Notes: generated by a model not told the origin, from the sequence alone. Positions 48,202 through 59,979 are shown, numbered from the stretch's first letter. The stretch is 64,000 bases of DNA from Engraulis encrasicolus (GCF_034702125.1 NC_085873.1:52310376-52374375); one strand, 5' to 3'. Made by a program: numbers and translations.

Positions 48202-48869
48202 CTGAGGGAGGAAGAAATCACACAAAGTCACACTGTTGATAATAACAGTAAGCTCTTGATAAAGCACAGATGCCAAGATGCCCCATGCACCCACCCAAGA
48301 GTTTCAAGATCAGCAAAGAACCAACCCGACCAAACCCTTTCAGCAACAACAGCAACACAGCCCCATCTGCTTCACTGTGCACCAACGCTGCACTGTGCCA
48401 CATTTCCGTTGCGTGGGCGACAAACTATACTTCCTCTTTCAGCTCACTGTAGTCTATTCGCTTTCAGAACTGATTGTTTACTTAAATTGTGTGCGCAATC
48501 AGTTATCATGTCGCATTTAACATCTTTACTTACCGGTACCAAGACTTTGTATCTGTTCAGACCTCAGATACCCACAGGTGTCAGATACAGTTCAGAGATG
48601 CGTCATTAACTTGAATGCCCAGGTCTGCAACAATTAATTGTCTGCTGGAAAAAGCTGCTGTTACAATGCAACGTTGGCTGTGCGAAGCGAACGTGTACCT
48701 CGTGGTTTTCTATAAATTATAACAAGCTTAATGATCTCAACTGAAAAGCTCAACTGTCTGCGCAGACTTCTAGTTGGTATTCTGCGTTACGCGTCTGACT
48801 CTCCAGATGTGTTTCACTTCCATCCTGCTAGATGTGTTTCTATGTGGCATCATGGGTAATGTAGTACTT

Positions 48870-50480
48870 GAAATGAGAAGAGTTGTCAACCTGTCTTAAC
48901 TCACATGAACTTAACTGCTATCCTATCCTAATCCTACCATTCCTAACCCATAGGCTTCAATATGTTATCAGTCCACAGCTATTAGAGCTTCATCTCATCT
49001 GGGAAGGAGTGTGTTTAGGGAATATTTTACCATTCACATTATCATTATTTATGGACCTTGCTTTGTGCACATTCAGTTGTGGGATGAAGGGGCTTGTTCC
49101 AAACTACTGGACTCACAAGGTTGGGAGCGAATTGTCCAAAATGTTTTGGTATCCTGGAGGCTGGTAAAGGGCCAATCTCAACTCGTTAAAAACACCATCA
49201 TTCCGCCTCCACCAAATGTCACACCAAAATCCAAAGTCCAAAATGTACCGTTCCAACATGATCTCCAAAAATTCTGTGCTCCTGGACACGGATGTTAAGG
49301 GCACAAAATCCGTGTCCAGGAGCACGGATTTTGCCAAAATTCCGTGCTCCTGGACACGGAATTGTTTTCCGTGCTCCTGGACACGGAACTGTTTCCGTGA
49401 TACAGAGAAGTGCTCTCTCTATAAGCTACTCCCACAGCTCTATGTTTCCACAGTCTTGTGTTTTCTCAGGATTTTTTTTATTTCAAATATTTTTTCTAAA
49501 AAAAAAACATTTCCTACTGACAGGTTAGGGTTAGGGATTGTTTTGGTCTGGGCACAGCTAGTTTTCTTTCATTCATTATATGAATTTTATAGCCTAGCAA
49601 CCAACTGGAAAAGGTATTTCTCAAAAATATGTCTTTAATGACAGGTTAAGGTTAGGTAGTGTTTTGGTCAGGGCACAACTTCAATTGCTATAGCATTATT
49701 TTGTTTAGAGTTGGCATTTGGTATGTATTTTCTAATGATAGAGTTACACAGTGCTGTGGTAATAGCCTATAGAAAGCAATTCCGTGTCCAGGAGCACGGA
49801 AAACAATTCCGTGTCCAGGAGCACGGAAAACAATTCCGTGTCCAGGAGCACGGAATTTTGGCAAAATCCGTGCTCCTGGACACGGATTTCGTGTCCTTAA
49901 CATCCGTGTCCAGGAGCACAGAATTTTTGGAGATCAGGCTGACCGTTCTCCTGGCAACCTCCAAACCCAGATTCCTCATCAGATTGTCAGATGGAAAGGC
50001 ATGATTCCTCAATCCAGATGACTCATCTCCACTGCTCTAGAGTCCAGTGGAGGCATGCTTTACACCACTGCATCATACACTTTTCATTACACTTAGTGAT
50101 GTATGGCTATGGCTTGGATGCAGCTGCTTACTGTCTGCATACTGTACTTGGAGTAATCTGAAGGTCACATAAAGTTTAAAGCTCTGTGGCAATTGACAGT
50201 GCAGACATTCGACCACCTATTTGCACTACGCACCTCTCCACCCCTCCCCATCAGTTTACATGGCTACTACCACTTCATGCTGAGTTGCTGTTGCTCCCAA
50301 ACGCTTCCATTTTCTTATCATAATGCTGCCGGCTGAATGTGGAATATTTAGGAGCAAGGGAATTCCATTACTCAATTTGCTGCTCAGCTGGCATCCTATG
50401 ACAGTTCCATGCTGGAATTCACTGGGCTCCTGAGAGTGGCCTATTCTTTCACAAATTTGGCTAAAAGGGGCCACTAATAA
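48870..50480 (-). mobile_element. Tc1-like transposon, copy 2 of the duplication
   Basis: Minus-strand transposase sequence is recognisable throughout although frames are decayed. The plus strand reads ATTTATGGACCTTGCTTTGT, CTGGACTCACAAGGTTGGGA, TCCTGGCAACCTCCAAACCC and CTCTAGAGTCCAGTGGAGGC. Near the 5' part of the transposase it reads GGAATTCACTGGGCTCCTGA + GAGTGGCCTATTCTTTCAC. It is interrupted by the 49254-49941 element. Both copies of the duplication carry this Tc1, so its insertion predates the duplication. Confidence 0.85.
49254..49941. mobile_element. Non-autonomous element with palindromic subterminal arrays, copy 2
   Basis: 688 bp, with the same ends as 495-2321, flanked by a perfect 7-bp duplication ACCGTTC (49247-49253 and 49942-49948) inside the Tc1 sequence. 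About four CCGTGCTCCTGGACACGG units lie at the left end and five or more at the right, in both orientations, able to form a large cruciform. The middle carries GGTTAGGGTTAGGG / GGTTAAGGTTAGG phrases. Confidence 0.93.
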
Positions 50481-51521
50481 TTAGCAGCACAGAACTGACT
50501 CACCGTTGGGGCCAACACCCTCGTGGGCCCCTATTTTAAGATTTTGTTTTTGTTGACATTTCTGAAAATAGGGACCCACGAGGGTGCAGCCCATATGAAA
50601 AAGTCTNATTAAAAACGCATATGGATTATATATGTTCCATAAGAATATTATAAGGGTCATACAAGGCACAAACCCACATATACAAATCTAACTATTTTTT
50701 TATTCATTTTCAGTCATATATGCCATACACAATTTATGTTACTAAGGGCTTATATATTTCGTATAAGTAAAAAGATTGGAAAATAGTGCTGTTTTTGGAT
50801 GAATGCCAATCAGATGTGTGCTGTATTTGTGCCATGTTGTGGAATTACCTCTGGGTCGGACAGGGCTAGCCAGCTACCCACCCTGCTACGGTGATGCCTG
50901 CCTGGCTGCTGCCTTCAGTCCCGGCTTTTACGGACCAAGAGTAAGTAGGACATTGTACATCTTATAATATTCAACATCATTACTGTCACGGGATAGAGAT
51001 GTGAAAGAGAGCGTTGTCCATTCCATGTCGTGATGCAATGTCTGACTGTCATCCTACGAAATTTACATGAAAGCTGTAAGTTTAGCTCTACACTTGTTGC
51101 CTTTTCAGATCGAAGCGCTGGTGTGATGTTTCCCCGTCGACTGATGAGGGGAGGAAGGCAGCCACGGCACGCGATTGTTCAACATGACAGTCAAGAAAGA
51201 CAAATAAAAAATCATGAGTGAAGTTCTTCGTCAGGTTGTTTTTTTTTCCGGGAAGCTTATTTAGACTGTCTAGGCCTGTGTTATATACAAATATTACATT
51301 TAAAGTCTCATGCTTCATATGAGAAATGTGCAGAATTCATATAAATATTGGTGTCAGAAACTGTTTAAGAAATGTACAAATTAAATAAGGTTTGCATATA
51401 ATTAAATGTATAAACTTTATAAAATTTATATACGAATATTACATTTCAAGTTGTAAACTTCATATAAACTTAATATAGAAAGTCTGTAAAATCCAACTAC
51501 TGAACATGTACGGAACATAGG
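50481..51521. other. AT-rich non-coding interval with one ambiguous base
   Basis: 50500-50595 holds an inverted pair (CCCTCGTGGGCCCCTATTTT / AAAATAGGGACCCACGAGGG). The base at 50607 is N. The AT-rich sequence with repeated CATATA/ATAAACTT motifs resumes at 52935-53275, so it was probably one large element split by the TRIM and LINE insertions. Confidence 0.5.
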
Positions 51522-52028
51522 TGTGATGGAGTGACCATCACTAGGGTTGTGGGTGTGTTCTGACTAACATGCCAACGAGCCGGGCTCTTTGGTGTAGCGG
51601 TCAGAGCCCCGGTTTACTACCCCAGAAGGTCTGGGTTCAAGTCCCAGCTGGGCAACTCTACTCCCCTTCGCTACAAATGGTGTCAGAAGTGGGATGGTAC
51701 CGTGAGGCCATCGGAAGCGTACCCATGGTGTATGAGCCGTAATTCCATGTGAGGGACCCCCAGGATGAGTGACCCCCGTGTGAGGGACTCCAGTGATGAG
51801 TCAAGCATAGGTGATGGTGCACACTGGATGGGAGAAGCATGATGGGCAGTTGCGTGAGGGACACCATGAGTGTGTGAAGCGCACGGGTGCAATGTGATGG
51901 AGTGACCATCACTAGGGTTGTGGGTGTGTTCTGACAAACATGCCAACGAGCGGTCAGAGCCCCGGTTTACTACCCCAGAAGGTCTGGGTTCAAGTCCCAG
52001 CTGGGCAACTCTACTCCCCTTCGCTACA
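51522..52028 (+). mobile_element. TRIM: miniature LTR retrotransposon with a tRNA-like LTR
   Basis: Direct repeats 51522-51675 (154 bp) and 51893-52028 (136 bp) begin TGTGATGGAGTGACC and end CTTCGCTACA. They are identical except for an 18-bp gap in the second and a single-base change. Two bases after the first repeat, TGGTGTCAGAAGTGGGAT (51678-51695) complements the 3' end of a tRNA-Leu, a classic primer-binding site. Flanks ATAGG and ATACG suggest a 5-bp duplication. The 217-bp interior has no coding sequence. Each LTR contains a tRNA-like segment (GGTGTAGCGGTCAGAG A box, GGTTCAAGTCC B box at 51634-51644). Confidence 0.82.
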
Positions 52029-52109
52029 ATACGTAAATTGAATAAGGTAGAGTAGAGTAGAGTAGACTTTGTCACTATATAAATATAGCGAGATTATGTT
52101 TAGTAGCAA

Positions 52110-52935
52110 CCCACAAATGCCCACAAAATAAAAAATATATTAACAATAAATAAATAAAATCCATAAAAATCCATGTGCATCTCACAGTATCGATAGTCCT
52201 GAAGTATTGAGGGGGGGCAGGTGACGAATTGAGTTCAAGAGTCTAATGGCAGTAGGGTAAAAGCTGTCCTTCATTCTTGTAGTGCGGGCACGCAGAGTCC
52301 TAAAGCGCCTGCCAGATGGTAGCATGGTGAAGAGCCTGTGACCAGGGTGTGTGTGATCTTTAAGGATGTTTAATGCTCTGTTTGTGCAGCGTGTATGGTG
52401 GATCTCCTCAAGTGTGGGTAGTTGGCATCCAATTATTCTCTCTGCTGCTTTAATGATGCGCTGTAACATCTTCTTGTTGTCGTGTGTGCAGCTGGTGTAC
52501 CAGGATGTAATGCTGTATGTAATTACTGATTCAATTGTACACCTGTAGAAGTTAGTGAGCAGATCTCGTGGTAGCTGGGCCTTCTTTAGAGTGCGAAGGA
52601 AATATAGCCTTTGGGATCCCTTTTTAGCCATTGCAGAGGTGTTGGCGCTCCATGACAAGTCCTCGCTGATGTGCACACCCAGGAATCTGAAGCTCTGTAC
52701 AACCTCCACTGGCTCCCCTCCGATGTTGATGGGTTGGTGGTAGTGGTTGCCCTGGCCACACCGCCTGAAGTCCAGGATCACCTCCTTCGTTTTCTTGGAG
52801 TTCAGGGCCAGGTGGTTGTCTTGGCTCCAGCGTGCCAGCTGCTCCACCTCCTCTCTGTAGGCCGTCTCGTTGTTGTCAGAGATCAGGCCAATCACGGTTG
52901 TGTCGTCAGCAAATTTAATGATGGTGTTTGTGAAT
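52110..52935 (-). mobile_element. 5'-truncated LINE (Rex/L2-like), largely open
   Basis: The minus-strand frame starts at the RT catalytic box (KFADDTTV, 52900-52925) and runs as LARWSQDNHLALNSKKTKEV, SFRFLGVHISEDLSWSANTS and IIGCQLPTLEEIHHTRCTNR to DSFYPTAIRLLNS and a stop at 52182. The 3' side ends in AT-rich sequence and GAGTA repeats (52048-52065). The frame is intact, suggesting a fairly young insertion. Confidence 0.9.
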
Positions 52936-53389
52936 AAGACTTCAATATGATTTTAACATAAAACGTGCATTATTTCTATAGGAATATAGTAGTTTTCTCC
53001 TATGTTTTAGTCAATATAATATAGTATTATGCATTGTTGGCATGTCAAACTCTTATAAGAATTTATACTGCATGCAGTCATGTTATACGGCATGCATATA
53101 AGTTCCATATAGTATTTCTTTTAGAAAAGGGGCCATAATCGACTATCATGATAGACATATATTAGAAAACGCATAAGTGACTCTTGCAAATCTGGCACAT
53201 TTTTTCTATACGATTTCATGTAAGGAACATGCATGTTTGCAGTATATGAATCATATCATTCTTTTTCATATGGGAGGGCCCAAACGGGAAATGCCTGCTA
53301 TGCCAGTCCAGCCCTGATGGTCGTTTTGTATGGAAAGACAGGCGTGGAGTGTTAGCAGAGACTGCAGGAGTATTATAGGGCAGTCATGG

Positions 53390-53705
53390 GTGAGCGGTTA
53401 GGGCGTCAGACTTGCATCCCAGAGGTTGCCGGTTCGACTCCCGACCCGCCAGGTTGGTGGGGGGAGTAATCAACCAGTGCTCTCCCCCATCCTCCTCCAT
53501 GACTGAGGTACCCTGAGCATGGTACCGTCCCACCGCACTGCTCCCCATGGGGCGCCACTGAGGGCTGCCCCCTTGCACGGGTGAGGCATAAATGCAATTT
53601 CGTTGTGTGCAGTGTGCAGTGTTCACTTGTGTGCTGTGGAGTGCTGTGTCACAATGACAATGGGAGTTGGAGTTTCCCAATGGGCTTTCACTTTTTCACT
53701 TTCAT
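53390..53705 (+). mobile_element. tRNA-derived SINE, full length
   Basis: The head GGGTGAGCGGTTAGGGCGTC + AGAC and the B box GGTTCGACTCC are followed by about 240 bp of body, ending GGGCTTTCACTTTTTCACTT. It is the reference copy for 4253-4562 and for the minisatellite at 14430. Confidence 0.93.
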
Positions 53706-54602
53706 GACCTTATCCAGTCTCTCTGGTGCTAGTGCATGGAGAGGGGAATTTGCTCCCCAGACGATCTAAAAGCTGCTTGGAATTATGAGTGCACTGCACG
53801 CCACCTCTCCATCCAAGCAATGAAGCTGTGATTTCATGGGCATGATTGATCTGTGTGGAAATGTTACCTGATATTTGACACTGGAGAAAGGGCTGCCGCT
53901 AGACATAACCTGAGTACGCAGAGGGCTTAGGGCACCAACCTGTGCTTGGGGCACCAACCACTTTGCCCCCAAAATTGGGGCCTCTTAAATTGCGATTGAC
54001 TAAAAAACAACATGGAAAAAAATATTGAATAATGTAAAAAAAAAAAAAAATGGGGCTAAGTGGTGCACCCGGAAAAGGACTGCATAATAAGGGCTGGTCC
54101 AGGAATACAGTAAGCTACACAGGTTGTCCGGCCAGAACAAAAATAGATCTCCCCAAGAAGTCACACACACACACACAAGTTGAAGGTAAACCACTGTAAA
54201 CTGTGGTTTTACTGAAAATTAAAAGGTAAAAGATACACATACAGATTATATACATATATACACATGGGGTGAAGGGAGAAACATGAGGATAACTGCCTAC
54301 AGCAGAGATCCTAAGCAAGGGGGGAACATGACACAGCTATCTACAGTAGCTGTGTGGAGCTGGGGCATGGCACACAGAGCATGCATTAAACTGAAATGTA
54401 AACGCTACACCGCCAAAGTAGCACATTACTGAACAAATGTACTGTGTGATGGAAATGCTGCATACAGATGAGAATGAGTGAACATACTACAGAGCTACTG
54501 CGCTATACAGACAAATGACAATACATTAAACAGACATGACATAATACAGTACAACAACAATGCAATACATCTCACAAACAACGGGGGATGGGCTGAATGT
54601 TT

Positions 54603-54766
54603 TTTTTTTTTAAGTATTTTTTTGGGGGCTTTTCAGCCTTTATTGGTTTTTGTGAGACAGGAAGAGAGAGATGGGGAAGGATCGGCAAAGGACCCGGACT
54701 GGGAATCGAACCCGGGTCGGCCGAGTGGTAAATGTGTGCCCTACCATATCAGCCACGGTAGGGCCG
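54603..54766 (-). mobile_element. tRNA-derived SINE with target duplication
   Basis: The minus strand reads GGCCCTACCGTGGCTGATAT + GGTAGGGC, a B box GGTTCGATTCC, then a short body and a poly-A tail (poly-T at 54603). GGATGGGCTGAATGTT is present on both sides (54587-54602 and 54767-54782), an exact 16-bp target duplication. Related to 58590-58760. Confidence 0.93.
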
Positions 54767-54821
54767 GATGGGCTGAATGTTGAGATGTGAGAGTGACCAG
54801 AGAGAGGAGAAAGGGCCTTAA

Positions 54822-55173
54822 AGGTACACTGTGCAGGTCAAAAAGGTACTGCAACTATGCTGCTCACTGAAACCGGGCTGCCTATTGCAAAATTTGATCT
54901 TTTCATGAAAGCTTGCTGAGTAATAAACTAATATTTTCTAGCATGGCCCAAGTACAGTCATTTCTTAAGCTAAAAATGGCTATTTCTGGAAATTCAAAAT
55001 GGCGGACCATGGAGAAGATCCCCCTTTTCATGTAAGAAAAGTGCAATATTTCCAGTCATAATGAATACTTAGAATTTGATGCTGGTGGTAAGTATTCATG
55101 AAAAAGGTAACATTAGTGAATGGGCAGCATTGATTCTAGAAATAAACAACTAAAAATCTCACACAGTGTCCCT
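54822..55173. mobile_element. TTAA-flanked MITE (AGGTACACTGTG ends)
   Basis: TTAA (54818-54821, 55174-55177) flanks AGGTACACTGTG...CACAGTGTCCCT. It matches 60356-60676 over its length, including AAATGGCGGACC. Confidence 0.88.
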
Positions 55174-55189
55174 TTAACTGTCAGAGTCA

Positions 55190-55520
55190 CTGTGGCCAGG
55201 GGCTCCTGACCAGTTATGCTGAGGGCCTCCACAACCTTATTATGAGGGGGGGCTCCTCAGTGCTTAATTTGTCAAGTGGGAGGTCCCGGAGCCCAGAGGA
55301 TGGGTGGCTCCCCCCCGAGGGAGGGTCTGTGATGTCTTTCCCTGAGGTTCCATCCAAGGTTCCGGAGCTCTCATTTGAGGTTCCGGAGCTAGCTCCCCCT
55401 TGCTCCCCCTCAAATTAAGCACTGGGGCTCCTGACCAATTATGCTTAGGGCCTCCACAACCTTATTATGAGGGGGAGGGGGCTCCTGACCAGTTATGCCT
55501 CCAAAACCTTAGCAGCAGCC
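55190..55520 (+). repeat. Tandem repeat of GGGCTCCTGACCAGTTATGC units
   Basis: GCTCCTGACCARTTATGCTN + AGGGCCTCCACAACCTTATT + ATGAGGGGG occurs twice in full, followed by a third partial copy. GGTTCCGGAGCT is doubled between them. The overlapping open frames are artefacts. Confidence 0.8.
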
Positions 55521-56351
55521 CTGACTGGAGACAACACTGTCTGGATAACGCAGCAGAAGGGGGGGTGTGTCTTCAGAAACACAAAGCTGAACCCTTCTAT
55601 CTCACAACACACAACACAAGACATGGACAACAAAAAGGAGAATCCAGGCAACTCCGAGTGAATAAATTAGAAAGTGAAAAGCCTTTATTATTACTAACTA
55701 ATGGCTAAAACATGATTAAAAGAGCCAACATGTTTCGACCGCATGATTGGTCTTCATCAGGGCTTAGTCGAAACAAGACAACACAACATGGTTCAATATT
55801 GGACAGTTCGTAATAAATTCCAAGATAATATATACTTCAGGAATTACAGCATTAGGGACATCCTTAACCCATTTTAGCCTAAGCCCTTTTTGGGAAAAGG
55901 TGCCCTCTCCCTATTAAAACCTAAATATCTCAGCCTCCGAAGCACATAAAAACACGAAATGAGTTGCATTTAAAAGCTAGAACCTTCATTTTGCACTAGA
56001 ATGTGTTCATTCAGCTCTAACATACCCACGATTTGAATGAAACAGCCCAAATCTCAAGAACTTGAATGCAGCATATATGTCGCTTCAGGACACAATGGGT
56101 TAATGTATGGTGTCGGGGGACAGGGTGCGGACAAAAGGGACTTGTATCCACTTGTATGGTTAAGGGTTAATAGATGTATTTGCTGTACTGTGGATTTCTA
56201 GCAATATTAGCTAACAAACTATTTACGGAAAAATAAAGAATGGAGTATTGATGTCCATTAATGTTGCTAGTTTTTGGCCTCTAATATTGCTAGAAATGTA
56301 TTACTAGGCTAAGACTATGGTGGGTGGGGGGTTAAGGAAATATTCTTAAGT

Positions 56352-56736
56352 TAGGGTGACCAGACGTCCCGGTTTGACCGGGACAGTCCCGGTTTGGAGT
56401 TGTGTGTCCCAGGTCCCGAGCAAACCCTCTCGGGACACAAATATGTCCCGGTTTTGGCCACCCACTACATTGCGCCATGTCTATCAGGGTAAATATATGG
56501 AAAAGATGACATGTTTACCGGCCACAATTAATGGCAGCCAGCGCGTGTATAGAAAGTCTGAAGGAGTCAGTTGCGATTTGTCATTCCTCCCTCTAAAATT
56601 GATTAGAATACAGGAAATGGCATCTAAAAAGTACAAATTTTCCTGGGGGAGGACCCCCAGACCCGCCCGCCAAATATTGTCCTTCAGTCACGCACAAAGT
56701 GTCCCGGTTTCAGACTACAAAAATCTGGTCACCCTA
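56352..56736. mobile_element. 385-bp hAT element, copy B
   Basis: TAGGGTGACCAGA...TCTGGTCACCCTA, flanked by TCTTAAGT and ACTTAAGT (7 of 8). Opposite orientation to 46986-47370 and very similar, with the same end-to-end open frame. Confidence 0.9.
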
Positions 56737-57169
56737 ACTTAAGTCCAAAAGAATCCAAAGTCCCAAAAAATCTGGGCACCCCTGTATGGTGGCAGAGAAC
56801 ACTTCATCACAGCGCTGTGCTACTCTGTGCTTCTTAAGACTGGAGTAACACTGCCCTCCTGTGGTCACACAAAATACTGCAGGTTCCCATCTTTTAGCTG
56901 GTCCTGAAAGGTCTGTATGAGAGCAGTGACCATTTATTGGAAAACACTTCACTCTGACAAATATTAAGGTTTTTTTCTGATCCTTTTACAAAATTAATTG
57001 GAATGAAAGAAGAAAAAATATTTTTTTTGTACAATAAAATGTGATTTTATAATAACAGTTTTATTTTACACATTTCAGTGTGTCATGAGTACCTTGAAAA
57101 CCCCTTGTTCGAAAGCAGGGTTTAGAATCACTGAAAGAGTCTTTGGTAGCATGGTGTTACAGTAGGAAA

Positions 57170-57890
57170 GTCAACAAATAAAATCTTAGCGTGGGGTTCT
57201 CAAGATGTGTGTGCAAAAGTATGTGTTAAAATAGCATCATCAACCCCCCTGGAGGCTTGGTAGGCAAATTGCAGGGGGTCCATGAGCTTGTGGCTTTGGC
57301 AGACAATGTGCCGCTTCACCAGACGGCCCTGGCACTTCATGACAAGGGATATCAGCGCTATAGGTCTGGGGTTGTTGTTGTAGGTTAGGTTTAGGGATAG
57401 TTTCGGTCAGGGCACACATTTACAACTCAGAAACATTGCATTATTGACAGGTTAGGTTTTGGGAAGGGCACAATTTGAAAACTTGGAAAAAATACAATGC
57501 GGGGAACATAGAACCCTTTTTTAGAAAAAGGGTCCTAAGTTCCCCGGTCCCATACAAAGACAGGGGAATAGGATCCGGGGAAACATAGGCATGCTCCCAT
57601 AGGTCTGAAGTCATTGGGTTCTGATTGTTTTTAGAACGGGAACTTGGATGTCTTCCAAAGGGCTTTACACAAGTTACAGTAAGAGAAAGGTTAAAAATGT
57701 CAGTAAAAATAGGGGCCAACTTAGCCTGGCGACGCCATCCATGTACATCCAAAGATTTTGACCCCATTACACCTGCCTTAAAGAATGACATATTAAACAG
57801 CTCAGCCCATGTCTGTGAGCGCAATATACTAAATAGCTCAGCCCATGTTTGTGAGCGACGTGTTAACCTATTTATTTTCGATGTGTGATA
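57170..57890 (-). mobile_element. LINE (Rex/L2-like) RT fragment, split by a repeat
   Basis: The minus strand encodes KLAPIFTDIFNLSLTVTCVK (57660-57720). After the 57371-57600 insert it continues PIALISLVMKCQGRLVKRHI and DPLQFAYQASRGVDDAILT, the RT domain of the same LINE class. Flanks AT-AGGTCTG on both sides show the insertion point. Decayed at its outer ends. Confidence 0.82.
57371..57600. mobile_element. Short CCCC/TTAGG-rich repeat inserted in the LINE
   Basis: Inverse relative of 16945-17250. ATAGGTCTG on both sides (about 57360 and 57599) suggests a 9-bp target duplication. Non-coding. Confidence 0.75.
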
Positions 57891-58138
57891 AATGAGAATT
57901 CCCCAGTTCAATCATACACACCTCTAGGCTGTGCAAACAGTTCCAATTTGTGCACAAACAGATTTGCAGGCGACCATAAGAAGGATGTAGTAGTGGTGCC
58001 GTATATACCAATGTATATAAAACATCCATAGCCAAGAGCCACTTGTATACAGTACGTAACCAAGCATGAGCTGAGCAGCCCAACTAGGATGGATGAGAAG
58101 AGAATGGTCCAGAGCATCACCTGCGGTATTTAAGGCGA

Positions 58139-58337
58139 GGAAAATGCCCTGTATGCCAGACTAGCAGTCCAGTCCACAGGGAAAATGCCCTGTATGCCAG
58201 ACTACCAGTCCACCGGGAAAATGCCCTGTATGCCAGACTACCAGTCCACCGGGAAAATGCCCTGTATGCCAGACTACCAGTCCACCGGGAAAATGCCCTG
58301 TATGCCAGACTACCAGTCCACCGGGAAAATGCCAGTC
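58139..58337 (+). repeat. Minisatellite, unit about 38 bp
   Basis: Five units of GGAAAATGCCCTGTATGCCA + GACTACCAGTCCACCG. The minus-strand frame repeats HFPGGLVVWHTG and is an artefact. Confidence 0.95.
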
Positions 58338-58589
58338 CAGCAGTCTTGATCCAAGGGCAGCGTTCCCATCTGGGTAGAGAAGAGTGATAATTACCTTCAG
58401 AGCTTCAGGTGGTCCATTTCTCCTCTCAGCATCACTCTCTCCATTACAGGTAGCAGGCACCTGGCCTTCTGCCAGCAACCCTGATGTTTAGCTTAATACA
58501 CACTAGCATAAATATTTATCACACGTATAGTTGGTTGCCTTGCAAGTTTTAGGAGTTATACTTTATAATCTCCACAGAACTTAACTTTG

Positions 58590-58760
58590 GGGCCCTACCG
58601 TGGCACTAGCGGTAGGGCACTCGTCTGCTATGCGGCCAACCCAGGTTCGATTTCCGGCCCGGGTCCCCGTGTCTCTCTCCCAATTAACTTCCTGGCTCTC
58701 CTTCACCGTCCTGTATAATAACTAATACAGGCTTGGTAAGGCCCAAAATATAAATAGATT
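58590..58760 (+). mobile_element. tRNA-derived SINE, plus orientation
   Basis: GGGGCCCTACCGTGGCACTA + GCGGTAGGGC, B box GGTTCGATTTCC, then TAATACAGGCTTGGTAAGGC. Same class as 54603-54766. Confidence 0.85.
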
Positions 58761-59008
58761 TAAACATATATATATATATATGAAAATATATAATGTATAT
58801 TAAAATAATAAGAATAATTTTTTAAAAAACATAGCGCTTGGTATTGAATCAGGGCCGCTGAGAGCTTTTGGCTGGGCCCAGGACAAAGTCATCTGAAAGG
58901 GCCAATACATAAAATGTAATGAGGACCCAATTATGTAGATCAAAAAGTGCAAGGTGCTCGCCCATCCAATAAATAACAACTAGCGTGCAGAATATCAAAA
59001 AACGTATA

Positions 59009-59163
59009 AGGAGAAAAAAATATTCGCACACCCCAAAAGCTCCCTTGTCGTGATTTTAATGTCAACACAACTGACGAAGACCTTGCTGGTTGAAACGTTG
59101 TGCCATTTCTCACATTAAAATCATGATAAGGGAGCTTTTACGGAGTGTGAATATTTTTTCTCC
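59009..59163. repeat. Foldback repeat
   Basis: AAGGAGAAAAAAATATTCGC...AAAAGCTCCCTTGTCGTGAT and its inverse ATCATGATAAGGGAGCTTTT...GTGAATATTTTTTCTCCTT form arms of about 60 bp around a short loop containing GACGAAGACCTTGCTGGTTG. Confidence 0.85.
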
Positions 59164-59315
59164 TTTTGACACAATTATGTAGCCCTTCTCTCCCTGGGCC
59201 CAGGACAACTGACTCCTTTTGTCCACCCATGTCTGCTCCCCTGCAAAACAATGCAAATATCAAAGGACTCAAGCAAAGACGCAGCACACATACTGTAGGG
59301 TGTAACATGGACGAT

Positions 59316-59321
59316 TTTATT
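59316..59321 (-). promoter_or_regulatory. glrx3: Possible polyadenylation signal of glrx3
   Basis: AATAAA on the minus strand, about 265 bases after the glrx3 stop codon. A sensible distance, but such hexamers are common by chance. Confidence 0.35.
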
Positions 59322-59583
59322 TCAGCTGCAGCTTTGCTCCTCAGCATCAGCTGGACGTTGATCCCTGGCGTCAACCTGGATATTGCATCTCCTTCACTTC
59401 CTGGTCCGTAATATTGGTAGGGTAAGACTTACGGCTCTAAGTGGAAAATCACAGATACCCACTATTGGCCGGAATGGGGAAAAAGGTACTTGTGCCACCC
59501 AACCGGGAAACATTTGTGGATACCAATGTGTGTGTTTTTTGTGTGTTTTCCAAACTGATTGATGGGCTACATTGGACTTATCA

Positions 59584-59631
59584 TCACTCTCCTTTCAGCA
59601 CAGACGCCAGCTCACCGCTCTCTTTCAGTTC
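59584..59631 (-). CDS. glrx3: glrx3 last exon
   Basis: After CGTCCCCCAG the exon encodes [15 protein letters not shown] and TGA, the C-terminal helix of the last glutaredoxin domain. Phase 0, following LDIVK of the previous exon. The end matches the usual ELKExGELxxxLxGE tail of vertebrate GLRX3. Confidence 0.93.
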   Translation of the reverse strand, partial: ELKESGELASVLKGE

Positions 59632-59661
59632 CTGGGGGACGTAGAGATAGAGGAAACACGA

Positions 59662-59835
59662 CAACACACACACACACACAGAGACACACGCGCACACAAA
59701 CACACACACACACACACACACGCACGCACACACGCACGCACACGCACACACACACGCACGCACACACGCACGCACACGCACGCACACGCACGCACACACA
59801 CGCACGCACACACACCCAAACACACAAACAGTCAG
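59662..59835 (+). repeat. Compound (AC)n/(GCAC)n microsatellite next to the last glrx3 exon
   Basis: CA run interrupted by CGCA units, beginning about 30 bp from the acceptor. It supplies a GT-rich tract upstream of the acceptor on the minus strand. Confidence 0.95.
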
Positions 59836-59979
59836 ACACACACACCTCGGGTCAATGCATCCAAAGAATTGATGCCAAATCAAAAAATGTATACAATACA
59901 CCAGAACCCTCTACTGTCATTGCTGAGAACTACAAGAGCTGTGAAAAATTCATGCAACATTCTAACAGGAGACTCTTAC

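Larger units (their letters stand above)
46027..49000. repeat. Segmental duplication, copy 2 (5' region of the NLR gene)
   Basis: Collinear with 57-4900. Private to this copy are a SINE-like insert (46452-46792), a 385-bp hAT element (46986-47370) and a 441-bp hAT MITE (47655-48095). It lacks the copy-1 element at 495-2321 and the microsatellite and SINE complex. A 60-bp block (CCAGATTAACCYGCTCTGGA + ACCCATTCACCTTCGCAGAC) is tandemly repeated at 46100-46200. Confidence 0.9.

Noticed and set aside
51580..51656. A functional tRNA gene
   Set aside because: The tRNA-like part is repeated inside LTR-like direct repeats, has mismatched stems as far as I can fold it by eye, and lacks a clear terminator.
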